Shown here: piece after piece, positions 19,564 through 28,102 of the stretch
Numbering within the stretch: position 1 is the first letter of the stretch
How the letters are laid out: each line of letters starts with the position of its first letter
Assembly: GCA_029298735.1 (NCBI GenBank)
Contig: JANSLP010000372.1
Coordinates: forward strand, 1-30,275
DNA length: 30,275 bases
Source of the DNA: Ophiostoma sp. CBS 140.51
Lineage: Eukaryota; Ascomycota; Sordariomycetes; Ophiostomatales; Ophiostomataceae
Direction of reading: 5' to 3'
Translations under genes and position numbers: made by a program
Notes under the pieces: generated by a model
Seen by the model: only the letters and a program-made list of their open reading frames with translations
What the model was told of the DNA's origin: nothing
The model's database searches: none

Positions 19564-19737
19564 TTAGCGACGGAAGCGACGCAAACCGTTGTGGATGGCT
19601 TGGATAAAGCGACTCCGCAGTAGGCTGTGGAGTTTTGCTGGAGTGGCGTCAAAAACCCCCTTGTCGTCCCAGGTTTCATTGCACGACGCCTCCTGCCACC
19701 AGATGTCACTCTCACCCAGTGTCGCTAACACAAGCAT
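19564..19737 (-). other. Short orphan coding stretch (57 aa), possible gene relic
   Basis: The reverse strand opens with ATG at 19737 and stops with TAA at 19566-19564. The 57-aa reading has coding character (LGESDIWWQEASCNETWDDK, then KLHSLLRSRFIQAIHNGLRR). The frame beyond the stop continues with RLDRLGQHLENLNSGS to a TGA, as though the first stop were newly acquired. No family is recognised. It may be the last exon of a lost gene or a short real ORF. It lies in the divergent region between DUF1993 and the TupA-like gene. Confidence 0.35.
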
Positions 19738-20009
19738 CAGCTACACTTTGGAGCTTCGGCTTTCGACCAGAAGGATCCCAGTACACATACTCTTCGGCAT
19801 CTATTCAATAGCCTCACCCTGGCGAATGGCCGAGACCATGTATCGGCAATTACTCGCGGCCTACACAGCTTTGGTGTGTAGTCGTTACCAAAGCCCGGAT
19901 TCTCACGTGTAGTAGCAAATAATCGACATTCACTCACCTCTCGGTGACTGACAGTACAGGATGCGGCTGTTGACTGCTTCCCTCGGTGGTCAACGACCGC
20001 CGATAGCCG

Positions 20010-20029
20010 ATGAGTGTAGTTGAGTGTAG
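20010..20029. repeat. Decamer tandem repeat, two copies, shared with 9821-9850
   Basis: ATGAGTGTAG and TTGAGTGTAG stand head to tail. The second copy is identical to the first unit at 9821-9830, 10 kb away. Both sites neighbour short minus-strand coding relics. Confidence 0.65.
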
Positions 20030-20291
20030 ACTGCTTTCTAGACATCTGATGTTCTGCCCTGTTTGCCGAGACAAAGTCGAGTGTCATGCCTCCTTTGCTG
20101 CGCTGAGGCGAACCACCTGTACTTCTTGACGTGCGATTACATGTATTACTACTGCAGAGGTGGGACGATGGCGCCTGCTCGAGCCCGGTCTGGATCCTTC
20201 GCGTCCCATGAATGAGCTTCACATCGAGTTCACATCCGCCGCTTGCTTCCTGCCCTCAGCCAGTCTCCCGACGTCTTCCCAGGCGCGTTGG

Positions 20292-20298
20292 TATAAAA
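20292..20298 (+). promoter_or_regulatory. TATA box of the TupA-like gene
   Basis: TATAAAA lies 76 bp before the ATG at 20374, a plausible distance for a short leader. The context (TTGGTATAAAACAAG) is a good match to the element. Confidence 0.5.
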
Positions 20299-20373
20299 CA
20301 AGTGCAATTGAACTTTGTCCGTACCAAGTGCAAACCACGCGTTCAAGTAACATCACCCCCTCACCTCGTGGCC

Positions 20374-21405
20374 ATGAAGGAAGGACCAACATACCGCGTC
20401 GAGTTCATTAACGGCGCCTCAAGCTTTGAATTCACGAGCACATCCTCCATACTGCGCCCAGATGACTACCACCCCTCGTCGGCACCTCACATCGTCTCCG
20501 CCGCTGTTGCCGATGTGTACGGCAACCCCGACGCCCCAGTCACCATTCGGATCGGCAACGGAGGACTTGGACCCACCGGGCTCTTGAAGGCACTGTGCTC
20601 GGCCTATCTTTCCCAGCTATCCCAGCCTGGAAATTCTGGTGCCTCCGATCTAAAGTTCGAGTGGATATGCAACCATAGCCGGCACACCCAGGCCGCGCTT
20701 CAGGCCGGCGTTGTGGACGTAGCTCTAACCTACGAGCGCGAGGAGGAGGATAGAGCAGAGAGAGAGGGCTGGAGCCGCCGGGCGGGTGTGCTGTGCCACG
20801 ACCATTTTGTGCTGGCCGGGCCGAGGAACGACCCAGCAGGCTTGAGGCGGCTGAGAGCAACGACCACCCTCTCGCCGTCTGCAGCCTTCAGGGTCATCGC
20901 CGATTCCCGGTCACCGTTCCACACGCGTGGCGACGGGTCGGCGACGATGCACCGTGAGCAATCGCTGTGGTCTGCTGCTGGCGTGTCACCACATGGCGGA
21001 GATTGGTATAAGAGGCTTCCGTGCACGCCGCTTGAGGCACTCCGGACGGCGGACGCCGAGGGCGCCTACCTCCTGACAGACCGGGCGACGGTCCTGTTAG
21101 CCTATCACACCGGCGAGGTACGCGACTTGGACGTCTTTTTCGAAGGCGCCGAGGAGCTTCTCAGCCCGTGCAGCATCCTTTTGCGGTCGGACGAGACGCG
21201 GAAGGAGGTGCTGGGCTTCGTGAAGTGGCTGGGAGGACAGGATGCTCAGGCAATCGTCGAGCAGTACGGGAGGGGCTGGGAGGCCGGCATTCCCCTCTTC
21301 ACGCCAATATCTCAGGCTGAGGTTGCTCCAGACGATGAGTTTGCACACCAGCAACGCGGGAGGCGTGGCCCGCCTGGTGCGTCTTTCCATAGATCTAAGT
21401 TGTAA
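20374..21405 (+). CDS. TupA-like (tungstate/molybdate-binding type) periplasmic-binding-fold protein
   Basis: Intronless, 343 aa, from the ATG at 20374 (GTGGCCATGAAGG); the frame runs 54 codons further upstream without an ATG. It carries the block order of bacterial tungstate-binding TupA: IGNGGLGPTGLLKALCSAYL (60-79), DVALTYEREEEDRAEREGW (115-133), HDHFVLAGPRNDPAGL (142-157), the ligand-loop motif TRGDGSATMHREQSLWSAAG (184-203), GAYLLTDRATVLLAY (230-244) and VKWLGGQDAQAIVEQYG (283-299). In bacteria the protein delivers tungstate to an ABC permease. Here it has no signal peptide and no ABC partners nearby, so an intracellular oxyanion-binding or unrelated ligand role is likely. The Arg/Gly/Asp loop is intact. 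The N-terminal 45 residues are fungal-specific. It is divergent from DUF1993. Family match strong, function unknown; transfer from bacteria is possible. Confidence 0.85.
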   Translation: MKEGPTYRVEFINGASSFEFTSTSSILRPDDYHPSSAPHIVSAAVADVYGNPDAPVTIRIGNGGLGPTGLLKALCSAYLSQLSQPGNSGASDLKFEWICNHSRHTQAALQAGVVDVALTYEREEEDRAEREGWSRRAGVLCHDHFVLAGPRNDPAGLRRLRATTTLSPSAAFRVIADSRSPFHTRGDGSATMHREQSLWSAAGVSPHGGDWYKRLPCTPLEALRTADAEGAYLLTDRATVLLAYHTGEVRDLDVFFEGAEELLSPCSILLRSDETRKEVLGFVKWLGGQDAQAIVEQYGRGWEAGIPLFTPISQAEVAPDDEFAHQQRGRRGPPGASFHRSKL

Positions 21406-21756
21406 GGTCCGTAGAAAATTCATACTTCTCAAGATATGGCTCGTGGCATGTTGCCGTAAACGACTTGTGCTGTACCTTTCCAGAACAAGAACCAGTAGGG
21501 ACTTCTGATGAATACCAACGAAAAGTCTAAATCCGTGCCAAAAGATTACCTTTTTAAGTTACTGTATCTCAACAAAAAAATGCTTTCAAGTGATGAGACC
21601 AATCTATTCATGTTCTCGACCGATGTTCTGTATTTGTGAGAGGTTAAAATTCATTGTTAAGATTTATGGCGAATATTTACTTAATAATGAATAAATTATT
21701 TTTCCAATAATTAAATGTAATAATATCCCCACGTTAACAAGATATGTCTTATTTAT

Positions 21757-21813
21757 TTGCAGCATGAGGCCTTTGGGTATATTCGGATTCAGATTGTTGC
21801 TGTTATCGTCTTG
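21757..21813 (-). pseudogene. 57-bp copy of TF1 coding sequence
   Basis: The sequence matches 7052-7108 of TF1 over 57 bp with five differences, all of them transitions. On the minus strand it reads QDDNSNNLNPNIPKGLMLQ, against QDDNSNNLNLNISKGLVLQ in TF1 (about residues 229-247). Similarity stops sharply at CAAGACG on one side and CTGCAA on the other. It is a broken fragment, not a gene. Confidence 0.85.
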
Positions 21814-21983
21814 AAGCGGAGTGCGAGTCCATGGAGCGAGGTCATGATATTGTCGTAGCAATGAAAAAAGTCCTCGGTGTTCAAATGTTTCTGGACGACG
21901 TGATCATACTTCATCTACATAAGCACATCGACAATCTCGTCGAGGACGGCTCCTGTTTCCTCTGGCCCCGGGAACAATCCTGC
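21792..21983 (-). pseudogene. Degenerate coding stretch interrupted by a stop, family unknown
   Basis: In one minus-strand frame the reading is LFPGPEETGAVLDEIVDVLM, a TAG at 21917-21915, then MKYDHVVQKHLNTEDFFHCY and DNIMTSLHG, ending at a TGA at 21791-21789. The composition is that of a real protein, but there is no start and an internal stop. It overlaps the TF1 fragment in another frame, so the two relics appear joined. I do not recognise the family. Confidence 0.35.
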
Positions 21984-22200
21984 TCATGCTGGCCCACTCG
22001 CCGTGGTGGGTGCGGCGGGAGTGGCGGATGTGCTGAACCCAAAACCGAAACCGAATCAATCCTTGCGGCCCTCTTATGTGTTGGGGGCAGGTTTCAGCGC
22101 CTGCGGAAGGATGAATGAGGCACAACTTTAAACTAATCATATTACAGGATTTAAAACTAACAAACACCCAATAAATCAAGAAAGAAACAATCGCCGTTTT

Positions 22201-24728
22201 TTAATACATCCTCGTCTCGTCCCAATCGAACCAGTCTACACCAACAAATGGTGAAGTAATGATATTGAAATTCACCCCACCACCGTCAAGCCCACCAACA
22301 GGCACAGAGTTTGCTGTGAATGTCGAGGCCGTATTGAAGGACGTTAAGCTGGGTGCCTGTCGGGTACTTGCCGACAAGGCTATGGACTCTGTATCATCTC
22401 CTGTTGAATGAATTTGATTCTGCCACGGATACTGGTTGACACAAGCTCCGATCCTCCGTCTCGCCTGAAGAGTGGCAATCCATGGCGGGATTTGAGGAAC
22501 GCGTTGCAGTTGCTGTATACCGTCCTGTACAGCTTCATTGATACCTGTGTTATCGGTAGCTGGTGTGTTCAAGTGGGCTTCTCTAACAGTCCACGCCTTG
22601 ATGGTCAGATCTCCAATGACTAAATACTCGGGCCGATCAGCTTCAATGGTGGAGAACTCTGGATGATGGGCGTGCAGTGTTTCAATACCCTGCCAAGCTG
22701 CCTGAACATCGTCATCCCATTCATCGGCCGAGCGTAGCGAAGCCATGATCTTCAGGACAAAAATAGGCGAGCCCCAGGGAAACCAGAAATGAACATGCCA
22801 CAGAAAGCCGGAAAGGGAAGGGGTCTCATGGATGAGATTGTCATACGAGATTGTGCGAGCAGCTGTGGTGAGGATCTGTTTGTGAAACGACTTTCGTGAT
22901 GAATCAGAGCTCGGGGGAGACTGTCCTCTGTGCCCCATCTGTCGCAGCTTGCACAGGAGAGATCGTGCCACGGTTGTTGTCAGCAGGTGAAGAGGCACGA
23001 CTGGGTCACAGAACCGTATGAAATTGTCTTCGAGGTACCGTTCCAGATCCGAGACGGTGGTGATGTGGCTGTTGCTCGGTGTTGACCCAGAACCAATGCC
23101 CTTGCCACCATGGTCTGCACGCTCAACACGTGGATCGCGCCGTTGCAGTAAACGGACCGTCTCGTACTCGATGAGGCAGAGCATCATGTCTGACGCGCCC
23201 GCACCACTCTTCGGGGGCACCGTCATCCCGGGTGTCAGTGCCGAGTCGTTGACGTTGCATGGAAGCTGTGTGTTGGTCGAGAGGGGCAGGCTGCTCTCTG
23301 CACCCATGACCTCCGTGATGCGTGCGTCGAGGGAGACAATGTACCACCAAAGTCGACGACGCATTTCGGTATCAAACGGGGACAGGGCTAGAGCAGCACC
23401 GTCTCGATGAAGGCCCTGTGCCTGAGCCAAGCGGACAGCGGTGCCAAGCATGACCCACAACGAGGGCGAATCCGTCGTGTGGAGCATGGACGTCTCGAGG
23501 AGGTGTTAGAGAAGCACAAATGCATAGTGGTATGATGATAGAGGGGGCACCGTTGCTTACCAACAGCAGTACAAATGCACGTAAAAGATCCAGGTTCGGG
23601 AGACGAAGAAAGGAACACGCGGTCAAGGCATAACGTGTTGCCGATTGGACTGACTTAAGCAACGCAGACTTGCTTTCTGCACCGAATAGTCTGTGGCAGT
23701 CATCGTCCTTGAGGGATGCCACAGCACAGGCGCAGATGGCAAATTTGAGTGCATCTTTGGCCGTTGTGATGCAAGCCGGCGGATTAGAAGACGCCACACA
23801 GCACACATCGTCAGCGCTGTTGTTAATCACTTCGTCCATCGTGGTCGGGGCATGCAATATCATAGTGACGGGGTGGACGTTCTGTTTGAAAATGGACCAG
23901 TACTGGAGCATTTCCGTGTGCGCAGGGTGCTGAAATTCTGTCCGGGTATTTTGCGTCTCCGTCGCTGCGTCTGGCATTCCTGCAAGAAAAGCTGGCAGTT
24001 CTGTATCCTCATGTGCCCTTGGCGGCTGACGCCAGCCAGGAGGTGGCCCCTGCTTGTACTGTTGCCTTTTAGTGGGCAAAATCCATAACGTAGATGAACT
24101 GCGTAAATGGCCTAGATGCACATACCTGCTGGCCCAGGAGACCGATGAGTGCATGTTCGTAGTATCGATTGCCACCGTATTCCGAGATCAAGATGCCGTG
24201 TTGTCGAGGGAATAGCGATGTTTGTGGTTCGTTATCAGACGGCAGATTTCTTGTCGCGGCTACTTGGATGTCATTGGGCGTGCGGGCTTCGCCATCGACA
24301 GAGCCATCGTATCCGTCGTCCGCTTTCCCATCGCCGCTGGCGTGAGCATGGAGGTTTGTGTTGGTGTTGGTCGCATCGCTGCTGTCCACAGCGTGCACCG
24401 TGGCTGTTGTCTCCTCGAATGGCTCAAAGGAGACTCCGGCACGGCGAAGCACAGCCTCGTGGTCGCGTAGCTTGTCAACAAGAGCCTGGTTTGCGGCAGC
24501 ACGAGTGATCTCGACAATTTTCCGCTTGCGTCGTTGTGGTGGAGGTGTGTTGCGGTAAGAGCACTGGAGATGGGACTTTGAGCACGCAAGACAAGGATGG
24601 CGTTTGTCGCACTTGACCTTGCGCTGAACACAGGTGGCGCAGGCATGAGGATACAGCTGCACTTGCTGCTGTCGGACTGGCGCTGGCGACGACTCCGTCG
24701 ACGCAGGTGACAGCTGAGATTGGATCAT
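22201..24728 (-). CDS. Zn2Cys6 transcription factor with fungal-specific domain (TF2)
   Basis: Exons 24728-24126, 24058-23561 and 23493-22201 give 797 aa. The first in-frame ATG is at 24728 (MIQSQLSPASTESS). Introns: 24059-24125 (GTATGT donor, CACTAAA branch; the next CAG nine bases on would remove Tyr-Lys-Gln) and 23494-23560 (GTAAGC donor, CTCTAAC branch, GAG acceptor). The zinc cluster is canonical at residues 30-56, C-x2-C-x6-C-x5-C-x2-C-x6-C (CATCVQRKVKC, CLACSKSHLQC), followed by a basic stretch PPPQRRKRK. The middle homology domain is clear around 368-430: SLWVMLGTAVRLAQAQGLHR, LSPFDTEMRRRLWWYIVSLD and ARITEVMGAESSLPL. The C-terminal VDWFDWDETRMY is acidic and aromatic, as in activation tails. 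Its position between the TupA-like gene and a sugar permease makes it a candidate local regulator; targets are inferred only. Confidence 0.9.
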
Positions 24729-25397
24729 CGGTGTCAATTGAGAGGTGAAGCTCGGCAGTGATTCGGGTAGTGGACGTCAACAGGAACCGAAATTTGTCGT
24801 CAGCTTGTCTCGGGCTGTCGATGCATCTTAAATTCGGGGACAGGCGACCCGGCGTCCGGCTAGCAGAGACGATTTCTCTCCACAATGCAGACTTCTCGCG
24901 CAGTTCCCCTCACGCTGCAGGTGGAGACACAACACCGCACTATGGACCCCATGGGGCAAACGAAGCAAACAGTCTAGACCGTGTACAGCATGTTCACTCC
25001 TGATTTGAACAGATACTTGCGTACCCTCGGCCGAGGTGCTCGGCCGCCACTTTACATTGTCGGGATGCTGGTGGAATTTGTCACGTGCGCTGTAAGCAAT
25101 ACTTGGCTTGATATTAGGGATACATGCCACTGTTAAGGCAACATTTGTTAAATAAAATCGCTAGATAAATTGACCAACATCCAGGACTGGAGAAATAAAA
25201 ATATCCGTGACACAGTACAATGTCGTGATAAGGTGGCCACAAATAAAGAATAGAAACTGCACCAGCAACGTATGGCAGTAAAAGACACAGAAAGACCCAA
25301 ACGGTGGGTTGCCTAGGAATCTTGGCAGACTCTTAAGCATCCTTCTTCCGAGGAGTGGAGCCCTTGGCAGTTCTTTGGTTCAAAATTCCCGACCACT
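24729..25397. promoter_or_regulatory. TF2 promoter region
   Basis: 669 bp between the TF2 start and the stop of the sugar-porter gene, both on the minus strand. A perfect palindrome CCTCGGCCGAGG lies at 25025-25036, followed by CTCGGCCG at 25040-25047. Paired CGG/CCG triplets of this kind are Zn2Cys6-type words and could allow autoregulation. No gene is seen inside. Confidence 0.4.
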
Positions 25398-27268
25398 TTA
25401 CTCATCGTTTTGCTTGTCCATCTCGTCGTGCTTGCTATGTTCATGTCCGTACTGGCCCGTGCAGATGGCGTCTTTGAATCTACGTGCAGGGATGCGTCGC
25501 TCAAAGAGCTCGTCCAGCTGGCTGAAGCTGCGACCAGTGATGTCGGGGATCCAGAGGTACGTGAAGATGCAGCAGACGACGCCGATACCGAAAAACATGT
25601 AGCCCGTCTTGGGCCCGATGGCGGTCAGCTCAAAGGGAATGACAATATTCGTGATTGTGCCGATAATGGCGTTGCAGCCGACAGCGAGGGTAGCCGTTTT
25701 GGCGCGGAGACGGGCCGAAGCGGTCTCGCCGCAATACGCCCACCCAGCCACGCCTGGGCCAATGGTGACGGCCGCGTTAAACAGGGCCACAAAGGCGACA
25801 TAGGCACCGCCAGCACTCGCATTAGTTGTGTTCGTGGCAGAGTCAATGATACCAATGGCCACTGCCAGGGAGGAAATGTTAGAAAATAATGAACATGGAG
25901 GGGGACAGTTTGGTTGGCAGAACGTACACATGGACAGGGTTATGCCTGACACACCCCAGAACACGAGGTGCCAGCGTCCGACACTCTTCATCTCAATAAG
26001 AAAGAATGCAATGACCGCCGAGACGAGACCGACAACAGACACAATAACGCTGCCAAAGAGGGAGTTGGACAGCCCAGCAATACCGAAGAAGTCTGTACTG
26101 TCAGCGACCGTTGTTCATGATTCCGGATTATTTCGCATTCTGGCATCCTGGTATCAAATGTCCACTTACAGGTAGAGTACGACTGAATCAGCTGGTTACC
26201 AACAAGCTGTTGAGCCAGCGACGGGAAAAGTGCCGAGAACGTGCGCTGGAGGTTTGCTCCCTTAAGACATTCCCAGTACGTGGCATCGCGACTCGAAGCC
26301 TGGTCATCGCTCTCTTTAAGGACGGTATACTGCAGCTCGTGGCAGAGTCGGTCGACCTCCTCGTCGGTCTTGTTGGGGTGAAGACACTTGAGACTGCGTC
26401 GGGCATCTGTAACCCGGTTCTTGAGCACGTACCAGTACGGCGACTCGGGCATCAGCAGCAGCATGCCTACAAGGGCCACCGTGGGTGCAGCCAGGCCAAC
26501 ATACAGGGGCACCTTCCAGCCACGGTCATCGAAGGGGTTGGCACCGTAGGCCTGGTTTGCACCATACGTGACAACGGTGCCAATGAGACTGCCGAGGGAG
26601 ACTGGGGTGTGTCAGCACTGCATCAAAGGCGTGTGTTTGTGAAAAGAGTCGTGGCTTCGACACTCACGGTTGAAGGCAAACATGCCAATGGAGATGCCAC
26701 GAATTTCGCGTGGCGTGATTTCGGCAACGTAGGTCGGGACGACGACCTGCATAATGCCAGTCGCCGAGCCCATGATGATCTTGGCGCCGAGGTAGTCGTA
26801 TTTGTTGTTGGAGAGGATCTCGGTCATGACGCCGAGGTACACGTTGAGACACATGAGATACACGCACCAGGTCCGGCCAAACCGATCGGCAAACCAGCCA
26901 GCAAAGATCTGGCCGAGGAACTGCATCAGGCCAAAAAGGCCGCCCCAGAGCGACATCGTGTTGTCGGCCACGGCATACGTACCCGTCGCCTCGTCGTAGG
27001 AGCCCATAGTCCGGCAGAACGCCTGGACACCGACGAGGCCACCAAGCAGGGCATATTCAAGGCCCAGGATGACGCCGTTAAGCTGCACCACGAAGATGGT
27101 GGCGCACGCCCGCAGATTGCCCTTGATGACTTGCCATGGGGGACTTCCTTCGCCGAGGGTGTCCAGTTGTGCCTGCTCAAAGTCGTTGCGGTTGAGCACG
27201 ACGCCAGCCGACTGTCCGGCTTCTTCGACGTGAGCCGATGCGTTCTTCGCTGTGTCCATGTCTTTCAT
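25398..27268 (-). CDS. MFS sugar porter (maltose/alpha-glucoside permease type), four exons
   Basis: Exons 27268-26668, 26601-26170, 26092-25928 and 25861-25398 join to 553 aa. The donors are GTGAGT, GTAAGT and GTACGT and all three acceptors are CAG. Intron 3 (25862-25927) is 66 nt and free of in-frame stops, so retention would insert 22 residues. Landmarks of the sugar-porter family: FADRFGRTWCVYLM (loop 2-3), VPTYVAEITPREIRG, MPESPYWYVLKNR after helix 6, QQLVGNQLIQSYSTYFFGIA (helix 7), and ITGRSFSQLDELFERRIPAR after helix 12, which resembles the ELDELFE-KIPAR ending of fungal alpha-glucoside permeases. Twelve membrane segments in the plasma membrane are expected. It starts divergently from the carboxylesterase at 28103, suggesting coupled uptake and hydrolysis. 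Substrate unproven. Confidence 0.92.
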
Positions 27269-28102
27269 GGTGGTGAATGATTGCTGTGTTGTTGCCGATG
27301 CTTATCTTCGAGTACTGGGTGTCGATTCAGATCACAGACAAAGATGACCGTCTGGGGAACCCCATGGGGGACGAATAGTGGAGCTCATATATGTCTACGA
27401 GCTGCTGCACGAGTGTCGCGTGGCCATGATCGACGAATCTGCACCGTGGCAGGGAACTACGGTGCAGCTGGGCCGTGCTTGTCTGGAGTCTGATGTTTTC
27501 GTCTTGTTTTCGGGTGTTTCTTTCTTGCCCGGGCTTTGTTACATTGACTGTTCCTTGACTATTCCTCTCCACTTTCGTAGTGCAACCTCCGGGTGGCTAG
27601 CGGATTTCGGGTGGCAGACGCCCGGGCAGCGAACACTGACATTGCACCCGGACCGAAGCCTGGTGAGGTACACATTGGTCACTTAATTTGACCCGAACTG
27701 ATCCCGAATTGGAGCGATTTGTCACGCGATTAATTTACAGAGTATGGCCCTTTCAAAGATTGTTCAAAAGACATGATTCCACTGCCTTATTCGGACGTAA
27801 GCAGCTTCGGGTGGAGTTGAGTATCGACCGAGTAGGCCCGAGCATGAGTGGTATTTTGGGTTTCTATTGCAAAGTCTCTTTGGCCACTTCAGCTCAGCAT
27901 CTACCCCAATTTCTCCACTATTCACAGAGGTGACGTACGTCAAAGAGTTCTCGTTATTATTTCAGGTGCAATATCTTCATACGACATCTCTTAACTCTCC
28001 AACAATCCGGCTGGTTCTTTTTTTTTTGAAACGATCTTGTCATATTATTTTCCCACGCAATCCACATTCCCATCACTCAAGAATATCACACACCACGACA
28101 AA
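27269..28102. promoter_or_regulatory. Divergent promoter of the sugar porter and the carboxylesterase
   Basis: 834 bp between two divergent starts. It contains a CreA-type CTGGGG (27352-27357), a 9-bp inverted repeat (27439-27467) and two CGGGTGGC direct repeats (about 27591-27613). A T-run (about 28019-28028) precedes the carboxylesterase leader. No gene is seen. Confidence 0.5.
27439..27467. promoter_or_regulatory. 9-bp inverted repeat, candidate regulator site
   Basis: CTGCACCGT and ACGGTGCAG are perfectly inverted around an 11-bp spacer (27448-27458). The arms contain CCG and CGG triplets spaced 13 apart in the everted order, as used by some Zn2Cys6 dimers. It lies about 170 bp from the sugar-porter start. 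Confidence 0.4.

Larger units (their letters stand above)
19738..20373. promoter_or_regulatory. Promoter region of the TupA-like gene
   Basis: 636 bp upstream of the TupA-like start. It holds the decamer tandem (20010-20029) and a TATA element (20292-20298). No further gene is supported. Confidence 0.5.
21406..22200. other. AT-rich convergent region with gene relics
   Basis: It lies between the 3' ends of the TupA-like gene and TF2. 21500-21756 is strongly AT-rich with no gene. 21757-21983 carries two coding relics listed separately. 21984-22130 includes GC-rich sequence with further broken frames. AT-rich patches beside relics suggest decayed inserted DNA. Confidence 0.5.

Noticed and set aside
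26111..27280. 389-codon plus-strand frame opposite the second sugar porter
   Set aside because: It is antisense to the permease exons, crosses their introns and carries no family signature.
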